64,000 nucleotides of DNA from contig OZ244825.1 in NCBI GenBank assembly GCA_965220385.1, positions 6,262,001 to 6,326,000 of the forward strand, written 5' to 3'. Source of the DNA: PCPOR2b sp965220385 (lineage in GTDB: Bacteria > Poribacteria > WGA-4E > PCPOR2b). The first letter of the stretch is position 1. The number at the start of each line of letters is the position of its first letter. The position numbers and the translations under genes were made by a program. A model generated the notes under the pieces. It saw only the letters and a list, made by a program, of their open reading frames with translations, searched no databases and was not told the origin of the DNA. Below, piece after piece: positions 25,394-35,269 of this stretch.

Positions 25394-25538
25394 GAGTTTT
25401 CCTCTATATAAACGGATAAAATTTGAAGTGTCTAAAATGCCTGTCGAGTCTCAGAATTGTTGATTCTAACTTTAGCACATTTTACCGACTTTCGCAACAC
25501 TTTAGCGTGGTCTATCCCGATTGTGGATGAATTAGCGC

Positions 25539-25567
25539 TTGACAATACCGATGAATTAAGATAAATT
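25539..25567 (+). promoter_or_regulatory. Candidate promoter of the FAH-family gene
   Basis: TTGACA (25539-25544), 17-base spacer, TAAATT (25562-25567), about 80 bases before the start at 25648. Confidence 0.5.
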
Positions 25568-25647
25568 GTTCGCTACTTTATGAGGAAACTCATCCTTAAC
25601 AATTCAAAAACTCGCTACCATTCGCGGGAAAACAGTCGGAGGATCTT

Positions 25648-26400
25648 ATGAAATTTGTTCGATACCAATCTAATGGAAATGTAAGTTACGGGACGCTCTC
25701 GGGCGACATCATTAACGAGATAGATGGAGATCCGATTTCAGGATATAGTGAAACGGGAAATACCGCCGCATTGGGAGATGTCCAACTGCTTGCACCAGTC
25801 ACGCCGGGAAAAGTACTGGCAGTTGGGCTGAACTATAGAAGCCATCTCGGCGGTGCGCCGGAACCGACCAATCCGGAGATCTTTATCAAGACACCCACCT
25901 GCCTAAATGATCCGGAGGGAAACATTGTGCTGCCGGATGGGGATGATGAGATTCATGCGGAAGGTGAATTGGTTGTCGTCATTAAGAACCGCACCAAAGG
26001 TGCAACTCCCGAAGAAGCCGCTGCAAATATTTTCGGCGTTACTTGTGGTAACGATGTTAGCGCACGAACGTGGCAAAGCAACGATATGCAGTGGTGGCGT
26101 GCAAAAGCCTCCGATACATTCGGTCCTGTCGGTCCCGTTGTGGTGACCGGTCTCGATTACAACGCGCTCCAATTGGAGACACGCATCAACGGCGAGGTTG
26201 TTCAGTCCCAGACCACTGCCGATCTGATTTTCCCTGTGGAGGCAGTTGTCAGCTTCGTCTCGCAGGCGATGACGCTTGAGCCGGGAGATGTTATCTTCAC
26301 CGGAACCCCCGGAACGACAACGGCATTAAAGGCTGGGGATGTGGTCGAGGTGGAGCTTGAGGGTATCGGCGTCCTGAGTAACACTGCCGTTGATGGGTAA
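25648..26400 (+). CDS. Fumarylacetoacetate hydrolase family protein
   Basis: 250 residues with the FAH catalytic core: GLNYRSHLGGAPEPTNPEIF (YRSH motif), metal ligands Glu and Glu in IHAEGELVVVI, Asp in GNDVSARTWQ, and FTGTPGTT near the C-terminus. Members hydrolyse C-C bonds of beta-diketones or decarboxylate/isomerise catechol-pathway intermediates. GGAGG precedes the ATG and a promoter candidate lies at 25539. It heads a plus-strand group that includes a zinc-ribbon protein and an enolase-superfamily enzyme, which suggests carbohydrate-acid or aromatic-acid catabolism. Confidence 0.88.
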   Translation: MKFVRYQSNGNVSYGTLSGDIINEIDGDPISGYSETGNTAALGDVQLLAPVTPGKVLAVGLNYRSHLGGAPEPTNPEIFIKTPTCLNDPEGNIVLPDGDDEIHAEGELVVVIKNRTKGATPEEAAANIFGVTCGNDVSARTWQSNDMQWWRAKASDTFGPVGPVVVTGLDYNALQLETRINGEVVQSQTTADLIFPVEAVVSFVSQAMTLEPGDVIFTGTPGTTTALKAGDVVEVELEGIGVLSNTAVDG

Positions 26401-26525
26401 TAGAATATACCGCATAAATCTAAAAGCGCAAGGGGCAGTGGAAGTAGAGAGACGAGTCAAGCAGCATGTTCCCGTAGTTCGGAGGAGTCTGTCAGTCCGA
26501 CGTCGGGGGTTGAGGGGGGCCAATT

Positions 26526-27062
26526 ATGAATGATCTGAACCCTACAAATGCCTGTTTTACCTTTCGGGACGATTTTGTTCCAGTGAAGATACTGGCTGGC
26601 AACCATCTTTTTGAACGGCTCGCGCCGCAGCGGACGAGTATCGTCTTTGGGGTAACGGAACTGCCGTGGGCTGTTGCTGCTTATCGGATTGAGGGCCTCA
26701 TCGTGCAGCTGGAACCCAATCTTGATGAACTGGACGCAATCGCTATTGAAAAGTCAGGGAAAGCACGACTTGTCCGTGATAATACAGTTATCTACGAATT
26801 AGATTGCATCATTCCGCCGGAGATTACTGGGCTGCACTCCAATTTCTTCTACCGTTGCCCCGAATGCAACGGGCATGTCTATGAATGTACACATCTCCAA
26901 ATCGATAAACGGGAGGAGTCTGAACCGTCGCCTGTACAGTCCATCTCCCCGGAGGTCACAGCCTGCCCCGTCTGTGATGGCAAGATCCAGCGCCTCGGAC
27001 AGGGGATAAGCTTTTGCCTTGACTGTGACTGGGAGCACGGCTTGGAACCGATTACCCGGTAA
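26526..27062 (+). CDS. Uncharacterised protein with two zinc-ribbon-like motifs
   Basis: 178 residues, not recognised as a named family. The N-terminal 110 residues are beta-rich without motifs. The C-terminal third carries CPECNGHVYECTH (about 112-124) and CPVCDGK followed by CLDCDW (about 144-174), so up to two zinc ribbons. The next gene's start lies 43 bases after the stop. A nucleic-acid or protein-binding role is possible but not shown. Confidence 0.65.
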   Translation: MNDLNPTNACFTFRDDFVPVKILAGNHLFERLAPQRTSIVFGVTELPWAVAAYRIEGLIVQLEPNLDELDAIAIEKSGKARLVRDNTVIYELDCIIPPEITGLHSNFFYRCPECNGHVYECTHLQIDKREESEPSPVQSISPEVTACPVCDGKIQRLGQGISFCLDCDWEHGLEPITR

Positions 27063-27105
27063 AATGACTGACAATCAGTCTGTGAAGCGGAGGACATCAA
27101 CGGTT

Positions 27106-28197
27106 ATGAAGATCGTTCGTATCAAACTCTATATCGTCAACGTACCTGAACGAAAATGGTGGTGGTCTGACGACTTTTATGGTCAGCCGACGCACCAACG
27201 ATCAGAGCACGGCATCGCGGAGGTCGAAACCAGCGAGGGGTTGACTGGGCTCACCCAAATAGGGCGGGCTACGCCGATGGCAACCATGGAAGCAGCGCTG
27301 AATGAATGGTTGGGCCAGGATGTACTGAAGGTTAATCTCGCTGAATCAACAACGGCGATGGTGGGGGCTTTTGAACAGGCGATACTTGACCTGCGGGGTC
27401 AGGCGCTCGGCGTTCCGATCTGGAATTTGCTTGGCGGTAGACTCCGGGATCGGATCTATGTCACCCAATGTACCGGCTATAAGACGCCGCAGCACACAGC
27501 AGAGGATGCGGAGTGGGGCTGGGAACACGGTTTTCGCGCCTACAAGATGAAGTGCATCACCAGCAGAGAGACGACGCCAGAGGAACGTATCCGTTATGTT
27601 GCCGATCGGGTCGAAGCCATCCACAAAGTCCTGCCGGATATGGCGGTTCGGCCTGATATTCGTTGGCGACTTGAGGAGGTCTGGGTAGCGCAAGAACTTG
27701 CCCGCCGCCTACAGGGGCATCGGATGGATAGCCTTGAGAGTCCGATAACTAAACGCGCAGCAGGCGGCACCTTTTCTGAGTGGCGTCGCCTACGGCAGAC
27801 CATCCACCTGCCTGTGGGAGACCACGTCTATAACACTGAAGATATGATTCAGCGATTTCAGGCGGAGGCGCTTGATTATGCGATTGTTGGGGGATCGACC
27901 GCTTTTGAAGCGATTAGTCAGTCACGCCTCGCCCATGAATTGGGTATGGGCGGTTGGTCGCAAACGGTGGCGTACGGACCGGGAGCGGCGATGGGGTTGC
28001 ATGTGGCTGCCTGTATGCCCCACCTGACGCAGCCCTATGACATGGTTGGACCCATGGCTTGGGAGAACACCTTGGTCAATGAGGATTTTCCCTTTGAAGA
28101 TGGATGTTTTCTGGTGCCAGATCGACCTGGATTGGGATATACCCTAAATCACGATGCGGTTAAAGAATATCTGGTAACGGACTGCGCTTTTGAATGA
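27106..28197 (+). CDS. Mandelate racemase/muconate lactonizing enzyme family protein
   Basis: 363 residues from Met 27106 (MKIVRIKLYIV), preferred over upstream in-frame starts at 27064 and 27019 because GCGGAGGA precedes it. Enolase-superfamily features: N-terminal capping domain, LLGGRLRDR, KMK of the KxK base motif (about 147-149), metal-ligand candidates Asp in RPDIRW (about 184) and Glu in SLESPI (about 209), and GDHVYN in the barrel's later strand. Catalyses proton abstraction alpha to a carboxylate; dehydration or epimerisation of a sugar acid is likely. Same strand as the FAH gene. Confidence 0.85.
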   Translation: MKIVRIKLYIVNVPERKWWWSDDFYGQPTHQRSEHGIAEVETSEGLTGLTQIGRATPMATMEAALNEWLGQDVLKVNLAESTTAMVGAFEQAILDLRGQALGVPIWNLLGGRLRDRIYVTQCTGYKTPQHTAEDAEWGWEHGFRAYKMKCITSRETTPEERIRYVADRVEAIHKVLPDMAVRPDIRWRLEEVWVAQELARRLQGHRMDSLESPITKRAAGGTFSEWRRLRQTIHLPVGDHVYNTEDMIQRFQAEALDYAIVGGSTAFEAISQSRLAHELGMGGWSQTVAYGPGAAMGLHVAACMPHLTQPYDMVGPMAWENTLVNEDFPFEDGCFLVPDRPGLGYTLNHDAVKEYLVTDCAFE

Positions 28198-28238
28198 GCT
28201 GTTTGACCCATTTGCGCCCGAAGACACGATTACTCTAA

Positions 28239-31200
28239 GTGGAAGACGACGAAAGCATATCAATGAAATCCGATGAAAAAAATGAAGGCGAAACCGCTCC
28301 ATATTTACGACAGCCCTCCCTCTCTCCGAACGGGGATAAAATTGCTTTCTGTTATGCGGGAGATGTCTGGATTGTGCCCGCCGCCGGCGGACAGGCAAGC
28401 CGCATAACATCTCATGCAAGCAACGATTCGCACCCGATCTTCTCTCCCGACGGAACGCAATTGGCGTTTGCATCTCAGCGCACGGGTGGTGGAAACGTCT
28501 ACATCCTCTCCCTCCAATCGAATCAACCACCGAAACGCTTAACCTATCACGACGAATCGGTGCCACCTGCCTGCTGGTCCCCGGATGGGCGGTGGCTCTA
28601 CTTTACCTCCAACTATGATGGCCTTGGAGGCGCGAGCTATAAGATCCACGTTGATGGGGGCACACCGATCCAAATTGCTGGTGACCCACGGGAAACGCAC
28701 TACAATTTGGCGATCTCGCCCGATGGAAAGACATTAGCTTTTAACAATAACGGCTCCCAATGGTGGCGGCGTGGACAGCATCCCTCCGGGCATTCCGATA
28801 TCTGGATAGTCAGTGAAGCCGTTGGGGCGGACGATCACCGTCGATTGACGCAATATCTCGGCAGAAATTTGAGGCCGATGTGGAACGCCGACGGGACTGG
28901 GCTTTACTACCTGAGCGACCGCGACGGTGAGGAAAACATTTGGTATATGACGGTGGCAGGTGATACGGAGAGTGAGCAGTTCACTCACTTTTCCGACGGT
29001 CGGGTGCTGCGTCCCTCCGTTTCTGCGGATGGGAAATGGATTGTGTTTGAACGCAATTTTCAGATTTGGCTCTTGAGCCTTGAAACCGGAGCGTCTAAGC
29101 CGGTGAAGATTATCCTTCAAACCGACGAAAAATCAAACCCGACTCGGCATCATAGCTACGCCGCTGGCATCAACGAGTTTGAGCTCGCCCCTGACGGCAA
29201 AAAGGTTGCCTTTATCGTTCACGGCGAGGTCTTCGCAGACTTGGCGGACAAAGGGGATAAGGTCAAAAAGGGAGGGGATTCGTTCAAGGTTACGGACACT
29301 CCTTTCCGCGAGAGCCAGTTGCAGTGGCATCCTGAGAGCGACCGCGTCGTGTACACCTCCGATCGGACAGGCCACAACGAGATCTTTCAATATCACTTCA
29401 AAGAGCGGGTAGAGACACAACTGACAGATTCATCGGAGCAGAAATACGCGCCGAAATTCTCACCCGATGGAAAATGGCTCGCCTATATTCAGGTCCCCTT
29501 CAATCCCGGTACAACGGGGGGCGATGGCGAAATTTGGCTGATGGACGCGGAAACAACGGAGAAGCGGGCTTTCATCACCGATCAGGCTTTTATAGGTGTG
29601 CCGCAGCCAACGGAGTTTGAGTGGTCGCCGGATAGCAGGTGGCTAGCCTTTATCGCAACGGATACCAACTTCTTCAGCAACCTCTATGTCCAACATATCG
29701 AAGCGGATGCCCCTAAGCAACTGACTTTTTTGAGCAACATTAGCACGGGTGACATCCTCTGGTCTCCTAACGGAAAATTTATCATCTTTAATACAGGGCA
29801 ATACCGCGGTGAGGCACAAATCGCACGGGTAGACCTAAAGCCGATTCAGCCAATTTTCAAGGAAGAAGATTTTGATCGGCTATTTCAGGTCGTAGAGCCT
29901 CGCAACGGGCAGAAAAAGCAGGACGAATCACCGCCGTCTGAAGGGGAATCCAGCGAAACCGAGGGAGCCGATTCGGAGAACGAAAACGCGGATGAATCAG
30001 AAAACGGGGAGGACGGTGAGGGTAAAAAAGCAAAGGATAAGAAGCCCGAAAAGAAGATTGAGCCGGTTGAGATTGAGTTTGAAGGGATTAAACATCGACT
30101 CCGTTTCCTCACTGACTTTAAGCTCAACGCTCTCGCTGAAAGCATTCGTCCCAACAGCAAAACCCTTATCTTTCGTGCCGCTATGACGGGCCAACAGAAC
30201 CTGTGGAGCCTGTCTCTTGAGGAGGATAAGCGTGGTGAACTTCCTAAGCAATTGACAGGAACTGCCAACGGAAAAGGTAACGTACATTTCATACCGAACG
30301 GCAAAAGGTTCTATTATACCGATGGAGGACGTATCCATTCTGTGGGGATGGGCGAAGACGGCGCGAAAGAGGGGGAGGCGAAAGGGTTAGATACGAGAGC
30401 AGAGATTGAGGTTAACTTTCATCTTGAAAAGATGCAAGCCTTCGACGAGGCGTGGCGGTTGATTCGGGATGGATTTTACGATCCACAGTTCCACGGTTGT
30501 GATTGGGAACAGATGCACGAGACGTTTCGTCCGATGATAGAAGGGGTGCAGACGCAGGCGGACTTTCGTGAACTATTGAATCTCATGGTTGGCGAATTGA
30601 ATGCGTCCCATCTTGGAGCCATGGGATCGACTGAAAACGCACCGGATAGCTTTCTCGGCGTGGATTTTGATCGAGCGGCGTTGGAAAGGGATGGACACTT
30701 CAAGATTTCCGAAATCGTTCCTGAATCACCCTTAACCCTTCCAGAAGAACCCGCACAAATTGGGGAGTATCTGGTCGAGATCGATGGAATCGGCCTAAAC
30801 GGGCAGGTCAACCTAACCGAACAACTCCAGCGGAAACAGGGGAAGCGGGTGGTTGTGAAACTCAATGATAAACCTGAACTTGAAGGTGCCCGTGAGTTGA
30901 CTGTCCAACCCATTGATAGCGGTCAGCACCGACACCTCCGTTACAAGGGCTGGGTCCGTTGGAATGAGGCGTACGTCCACGAAAAGAGTAACGGGCGGCT
31001 TGGATATGTCCATATCCGGGAGATGTCTTACGAAGCCTATCTCCAGTTCATCGCCGATCTTGATACTGAAACCCACGACAGGGAAGGGGTGGTGCTCGAT
31101 GTCCGATTTAACCCCGGCGGACATATCGCGCCTTTTATCCTCGATGTTTTGCACCGCAGAGCCTATACCCAATCAAATTATCGTGGGCTGATTAGTACGA

Positions 31201-31574
31201 CCGACACCAACCTCGCAGGCAATCGTATCTTAGAGCAGCCCGTTATCCTTATCACCAACGAACACTCTGGGAGCAATGCGGAGATGTTCAGTGAGGGGTT
31301 TCGGAAGTTGGGGCTTGGCAAGGTGGTCGGTATGCCCACAGCCGGTGCGGTCATCTGGACTTGGGGTTGGGCGTTGCTTGATGGCACAATCTTCCGTTTA
31401 CCTCGACTGAGGGTCTCAACCTTGGAAGGTGAGAATACGGAAGGTACCGCCCGCCCGGTTGATGTTGAAGTTGACCGGCCGCTCGGTGAAGCCGCACAAG
31501 GGATAGACAGTCAACTTAACGTTGCTGTCGAGCAATTGTTGGAACAGATTGATGAAAATGATGAAGAGCGATAG
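28239..31574 (+). CDS. Tricorn-like S41 family protease with beta-propeller and PDZ domains
   Basis: 1111 residues. Residues about 15-560 contain PD40/WD40-like propeller blades (LSPNGDKIAFCYAGD, FSPDGTQLAFASQ, WSPDGRWLYFTSN). About 575-625 is a highly acidic then Lys-rich linker. A tricorn C1-type helical domain begins near 725 (AFDEAWRLIRDGFYDPQFH), a PDZ-like domain lies at about 810-885, and the S41 core follows with the predicted nucleophile Ser in HSGSNAEMFSE (about 1012). Likely a large cytoplasmic peptide-degrading assembly. The first codon is uncertain: GTG 28239 or ATG 28263, neither with a clear ribosome site. Confidence 0.85.
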   Translation: MEDDESISMKSDEKNEGETAPYLRQPSLSPNGDKIAFCYAGDVWIVPAAGGQASRITSHASNDSHPIFSPDGTQLAFASQRTGGGNVYILSLQSNQPPKRLTYHDESVPPACWSPDGRWLYFTSNYDGLGGASYKIHVDGGTPIQIAGDPRETHYNLAISPDGKTLAFNNNGSQWWRRGQHPSGHSDIWIVSEAVGADDHRRLTQYLGRNLRPMWNADGTGLYYLSDRDGEENIWYMTVAGDTESEQFTHFSDGRVLRPSVSADGKWIVFERNFQIWLLSLETGASKPVKIILQTDEKSNPTRHHSYAAGINEFELAPDGKKVAFIVHGEVFADLADKGDKVKKGGDSFKVTDTPFRESQLQWHPESDRVVYTSDRTGHNEIFQYHFKERVETQLTDSSEQKYAPKFSPDGKWLAYIQVPFNPGTTGGDGEIWLMDAETTEKRAFITDQAFIGVPQPTEFEWSPDSRWLAFIATDTNFFSNLYVQHIEADAPKQLTFLSNISTGDILWSPNGKFIIFNTGQYRGEAQIARVDLKPIQPIFKEEDFDRLFQVVEPRNGQKKQDESPPSEGESSETEGADSENENADESENGEDGEGKKAKDKKPEKKIEPVEIEFEGIKHRLRFLTDFKLNALAESIRPNSKTLIFRAAMTGQQNLWSLSLEEDKRGELPKQLTGTANGKGNVHFIPNGKRFYYTDGGRIHSVGMGEDGAKEGEAKGLDTRAEIEVNFHLEKMQAFDEAWRLIRDGFYDPQFHGCDWEQMHETFRPMIEGVQTQADFRELLNLMVGELNASHLGAMGSTENAPDSFLGVDFDRAALERDGHFKISEIVPESPLTLPEEPAQIGEYLVEIDGIGLNGQVNLTEQLQRKQGKRVVVKLNDKPELEGARELTVQPIDSGQHRHLRYKGWVRWNEAYVHEKSNGRLGYVHIREMSYEAYLQFIADLDTETHDREGVVLDVRFNPGGHIAPFILDVLHRRAYTQSNYRGLISTTDTNLAGNRILEQPVILITNEHSGSNAEMFSEGFRKLGLGKVVGMPTAGAVIWTWGWALLDGTIFRLPRLRVSTLEGENTEGTARPVDVEVDRPLGEAAQGIDSQLNVAVEQLLEQIDENDEER

Positions 31575-31614
31575 CCACAAGCGACAGCCTACCCAACGGT
31601 GACAACCTCTTCTC

Positions 31615-32373
31615 CTATCCAAGTGTCTTCCAGACTAACCGAATTGCAAACCCCACTACCGCGACAACAAGAACAACCCGAATCCATTTATCCCCTTTCT
31701 CGACCGCCCAATGACTGCCAATCCAGGCACCCGTTGCATTTCCGACAGCAAGGGTCAATCCAAGGGGCCAATTAACGTGTTTATAGAAAGCAATTAGTGC
31801 AATGATGGTGTAAAAGAATATCACAAACACCTTGATTGCATTGGTGCGAACCAGATCGAATCCGTTTGTCAGCGTTAGAGATGCAATGATGATGAACCCC
31901 ACTCCCGCCTGAATAAAACCACCGTAAGCGCCCACGAAAAAGAAGACGATCATTCCGATAATTTTACGGAATACGCTGAGGTTCGCAGTTTCCCTTTCCC
32001 ATCTCTTAGTTGGATTGAAAAGGGTCACAATTAGCACCGCGATCATAATTCCAGCGAGAACGCGGTTGAAGATAACGTCATCCGTTTCAACAGCAATCTG
32101 TGCACCGAACCATGCCCCGACAATCGCGGGCAGGGTAAGGAGCACACTATAGCCAAAGTCAGAGACGCCTTTACGACGGAACCCCATAATTGCACTGAAA
32201 TTCTGCACGAACACCGCGACTCTGTTGGTTCCGTTTGCTGCTGTCGCCGGGGGTAAACCGAGGAAAATGAGAACAGGAAGAGTGAGCAACGAGCCGCCGC
32301 CGGCAACGGTGTTGAGGAAACCGGCGAAGACACCTGTAACGAGAATTAGCGGGATTTCCCAAAGATTTTCCAT
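31615..32373 (-). CDS. TauE/SafE family permease (UPF0721)
   Basis: 252 residues with seven to eight hydrophobic helices in two repeats. The N-terminal VAGGGSLLTLPVLIFLGLPP and the second-repeat GGFIQAGVGFIIIASLTL are the paired Gly-rich signature of this family. Members are proposed to export sulfite, sulfoacetate or other small anions. Convergent with the tricorn gene (40-base gap) and divergent from the VOC gene. Confidence 0.85.
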   Translation of the reverse strand: MENLWEIPLILVTGVFAGFLNTVAGGGSLLTLPVLIFLGLPPATAANGTNRVAVFVQNFSAIMGFRRKGVSDFGYSVLLTLPAIVGAWFGAQIAVETDDVIFNRVLAGIMIAVLIVTLFNPTKRWERETANLSVFRKIIGMIVFFFVGAYGGFIQAGVGFIIIASLTLTNGFDLVRTNAIKVFVIFFYTIIALIAFYKHVNWPLGLTLAVGNATGAWIGSHWAVEKGDKWIRVVLVVAVVGFAIRLVWKTLG

Positions 32374-32695
32374 ATGTTGTTTTTACTGCTCCTCGTTGGT
32401 TGGGTTGAAAGATTACCGGTACGATAATCACGATTATATCAGTTTTCGTATAGTTAATCCAACGAAAAACTAAGAACTTGCGACAGAAACTGCATGGATC
32501 GAAAACTCTTCCCGACTTGTGCCGATGAATCGACATGAATCGAGACGGAGCGGAGTTGACGTATCAAGGGATTGTGTGCTAAATTAAGGCTGGCTATTCT
32601 AAATATGCCTATCTGGGAGGGTGAATGAATGTAGCGCCCGTTTGCTCAGCGCCCCCTCTGCTCATTTGTTGCTTTTGGAACAGGAGGAAAGAAAT
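32374..32695. other. Divergent intergenic region between TauE and VOC genes
   Basis: No gene seen. It holds a candidate plus-strand promoter, TTGACG (32556-32561), 18 bases, TAAATT (32580-32585), and the AGGAGG ribosome site of the VOC gene. A frame from 32621 joins in-frame to the VOC gene but is not needed. Confidence 0.45.
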
Positions 32696-33166
32696 ATGTT
32701 AGCCGTTAAAGAACTGGGCCATGTCGGAATCTACTGCACCGACCTGCAACGGTCCAAAGATTTTTACACCCGTATTCTCGGACTTACAGTTACTGACGAG
32801 GACCCCGACGGTAATATCACCTTCCTCAGTGCACAACCAGATGAGGAACACCATGAGGTCGCGCTTTGCCCGGGCAGGGACGTGCCAGCGGGGGCAAAGG
32901 TTATTCAACAGGTCTCCTTTATCGTGGAAGATTTGCCAACCCTGAAGCAGTTTTATCATCGGCTGAAGGAGGAGGGTGTACGCTTTCGCAGCGTTGTCAG
33001 CCACGGCATCGCCCTCGCCATCTACTGCTACGATCCCGATGACAATGTCGTTGAGATCTATGCGAAAACGCCGTACAAAGTGGCGCAACCGCTATCTGAA
33101 CCGGTCGATCTCGAATTGTCGGATGAGGAATTGCTCGCCATTGCTGAAGGGGGCGCACCGTCGTAG
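32696..33166 (+). CDS. VOC family protein (glyoxalase/catechol dioxygenase-like)
   Basis: 156 residues from ATG 32696, chosen for the AGGAGG 9 bases upstream. It opens ELGHVGIYCTDLQRSKDFYT, the typical beta-alpha start of a vicinal-oxygen-chelate module with the first metal His; a second His is in HEVALCPG and a Glu in NVVEIYAKTP, consistent with a metal site. Either an isomerase/lyase or an extradiol-type dioxygenase. A hypothetical gene follows after 24 bases. Confidence 0.82.
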   Translation: MLAVKELGHVGIYCTDLQRSKDFYTRILGLTVTDEDPDGNITFLSAQPDEEHHEVALCPGRDVPAGAKVIQQVSFIVEDLPTLKQFYHRLKEEGVRFRSVVSHGIALAIYCYDPDDNVVEIYAKTPYKVAQPLSEPVDLELSDEELLAIAEGGAPS

Positions 33167-33190
33167 TATTGTTATAGGAAGGAGAGGGTC

Positions 33191-33793
33191 ATGAATACAG
33201 GATATTCATCAACTATCGCGAGTATTGTCCAGAAACTGGAAACCCGCGATCCGTTACCGCCGCTTGCCCCAAGCGAAGAATGGGACAGCCAACTTACCAA
33301 TCGGATTAGCGATCTTTCACTAGAAACGCTCTTCGATGGAGAATCCATTGAGGACTCAACGATGGGGGACGCTGTGCAGAGCGGTCTGCTGATCTGGAAT
33401 GATGCCCTTGAGGCGTCGCACACAATCTCGCAGGGCATCGAGAGCAGAACGGGCAGCTATTGGCACGGTATTATGCACCGCCGTGAGCCTGACTATAGCA
33501 ACGCGAAGTACTGGTTTCGGCGCGTCGGCGGTCATTCCATATTTCCCGCACTCCGTGAGCGGGCGTTAGCGCTGCTCCAAGGGGGTGCCACCGCATCGGA
33601 TTCGCTCGCAGATTATACCGAAGTGATTGAGGGAACAGAAGAGTGGGATGCCTTTCGGTTCGTTGACTGGTGTGAATCCGCAGATAGGGATAGGTCAACA
33701 CCGGAAGCTGTGAAAGCGTTTCTACAAGCTGTACAAGTTGAGGAGATTAAACTGTTGCTACGCTACTCCTACCAGCAGGCGCTCACTCAGTAA
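33191..33793 (+). CDS. Conserved hypothetical protein with HGIMHRREPDYSNA motif
   Basis: 200 residues, no named family recalled. The most striking block, HGIMHRREPDYSNAKYWFRR at about 98-117, is rich in His/Arg/Asp and looks like a conserved active or binding site; the rest is mostly helical. GGAAGGAGAGGG precedes the ATG. It follows the VOC gene by 24 bases and probably shares its transcript. Confidence 0.7.
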   Translation: MNTGYSSTIASIVQKLETRDPLPPLAPSEEWDSQLTNRISDLSLETLFDGESIEDSTMGDAVQSGLLIWNDALEASHTISQGIESRTGSYWHGIMHRREPDYSNAKYWFRRVGGHSIFPALRERALALLQGGATASDSLADYTEVIEGTEEWDAFRFVDWCESADRDRSTPEAVKAFLQAVQVEEIKLLLRYSYQQALTQ

Positions 33794-33890
33794 CCTTTGG
33801 TGTTAGCTGGTGAGGATACAGAAGCGTTCATCCGTTCATTCATGAACCAATCAACCGGTGAACAAATGAACCAACACAGGAGGTATTATC

Positions 33891-34901
33891 ATGCGTTCTC
33901 ACAATGACTTCCGCCCCTATCTGTCACGCATCGTGCTCGGTTGTATACTCATAACGGTTTGCACCTCTTCCGTCGGTGTGGCTTCGATCAAAACCAGTTA
34001 CAAGTATCAAGAGATTAAGCGGCTCCATAAAACGACCAATCAAAAAAGCGACCCGGCAGGACTCAAAATGCTGATTCAGAAATCGCGCGCGTTTATTGCA
34101 GAACATCCGGAATACAAACGAATTGACCAGGTTTACTATGTCTTTGGGCACGCACTGACCAAGGTGGGACAGCCCGAGGAAGCGGTTAAGGTGTATCAAC
34201 AGCTTGTAGAAAATTATCCGAAAGCCACCTATTTCGCGCCCGCTCTGCTGGAGATGGGATTAGCCTATGATCGGCTCGGTCAGCACGACAAAGCGGACGC
34301 AGCGTATCATCAATTGGTTGAACACCCAAAGTACGGTTCGCGCTTGTCTACGAAGACCGCGAAGCGGTTACTAGCACTTGCCAAGGAGGACCGTACCGGC
34401 GAACGCCCCACAAGTGCCCCACATAGAGGTCGACCAGATGCACTAATTGGTAAAAAAGCAATTGGCTTCAACGTGAAAGATCTCGACGGTAACGACCTAT
34501 CGCTTCAGAAGTATCGAGGAAATGTGATTTTGCTCGACTTCTGGGCGGTTTGGTGTGGACCATGCGTCGCTGAAATGCCTAACGTGAAGGGGGTTTACGA
34601 GAAATATAAGGACGCAAATTTCCAAGTCATCGGCATTAACCTCGATCAGCGTCGGGAGATACTGGTAGGTTACCTACAAAAAGAAGATATTACGTGGCCC
34701 CAGTTTTTTGATGGAAATGGCTGGGAAAATCGGGTGGCGAAGATGTATGGTATCAGCGCTATTCCGCAAATGTACCTCATTGATGGCGAAGGTGTAATTC
34801 GCAAATCAGATGTACGGGGGCGCACCCTCGAACCGGCGGTTGCTGAACTCGTCCGAGAAAACAACGCGAAATTACAGGGCGGCAAGGCGGTTGGGAAATA
34901 G
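33891..34901 (+). CDS. TlpA-like thioredoxin with N-terminal TPR region
   Basis: 336 residues. A signal-type N-terminus (SRIVLGCILITVCTSSVGVA, about 12-31) is followed by TPR-like helices (about 80-150: QPEEAVKVYQQLVENYPKA) and a thioredoxin/AhpC-TSA domain (about 185-325) with the redox site FWAVWCGPCVAEMP and the cis-Pro loop ISAIPQMYLI. Predicted periplasmic thiol-disulfide reductase, possibly for cytochrome maturation or protein repair. AGGAGG precedes the start. Confidence 0.88.
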   Translation: MRSHNDFRPYLSRIVLGCILITVCTSSVGVASIKTSYKYQEIKRLHKTTNQKSDPAGLKMLIQKSRAFIAEHPEYKRIDQVYYVFGHALTKVGQPEEAVKVYQQLVENYPKATYFAPALLEMGLAYDRLGQHDKADAAYHQLVEHPKYGSRLSTKTAKRLLALAKEDRTGERPTSAPHRGRPDALIGKKAIGFNVKDLDGNDLSLQKYRGNVILLDFWAVWCGPCVAEMPNVKGVYEKYKDANFQVIGINLDQRREILVGYLQKEDITWPQFFDGNGWENRVAKMYGISAIPQMYLIDGEGVIRKSDVRGRTLEPAVAELVRENNAKLQGGKAVGK

Positions 34902-34970
34902 TGTCTAAGAGATCTGTGGATGCTCAGTGAGTCGATGCCCTCAAAATTGTGCACAGAGGAGGCCTCACGA

Positions 34971-35105
34971 ATGAAATCAACGCGAATTTCCATACTAATT
35001 GTTTTGGTCCTGTCAGCCGTAATAATCATCTTAGTTCTTTTAACTATAGTTCGACCATCTCTATTCCAAGCCCCCAAGTCAACCGTCAAGTTTGAGGTAT
35101 TATGA
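34971..35105 (+). CDS. Small single-span membrane protein candidate
   Basis: 44 residues: MKSTRISILIVLVLSAVIII and further hydrophobic residues, then a short tail ending KFEVL. GAGGAGG lies 8 bases before the ATG, one of the best ribosome sites in the window. No family known. It lies just after the TlpA gene and before the AT-rich cassette. A further small frame starting within its stop codon is not convincing. Confidence 0.45.
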   Translation: MKSTRISILIVLVLSAVIIILVLLTIVRPSLFQAPKSTVKFEVL

Positions 35106-35269
35106 ACAGTCTCAGCACTGGTCTTGAGATCACCGTCAATGATATTGCCGGTATCCACTTCGCTCGTGAAAGTCACCGTGACACCGGTTTGCAATGTTTC
35201 GGATCTTGTGAGGAGGTACATAGCCCTGAAAATAAACCTTTTCAACTTTCATTGCGTTTGATGAATATG

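Noticed and set aside
34670..35245. 191-codon minus-strand frame with a VTVTFTSEVDTG-like segment
   Set aside because: It overlaps the end of the TlpA-like gene in antisense and has no ribosome site; only the outer part is free of that gene and it resembles nothing known.
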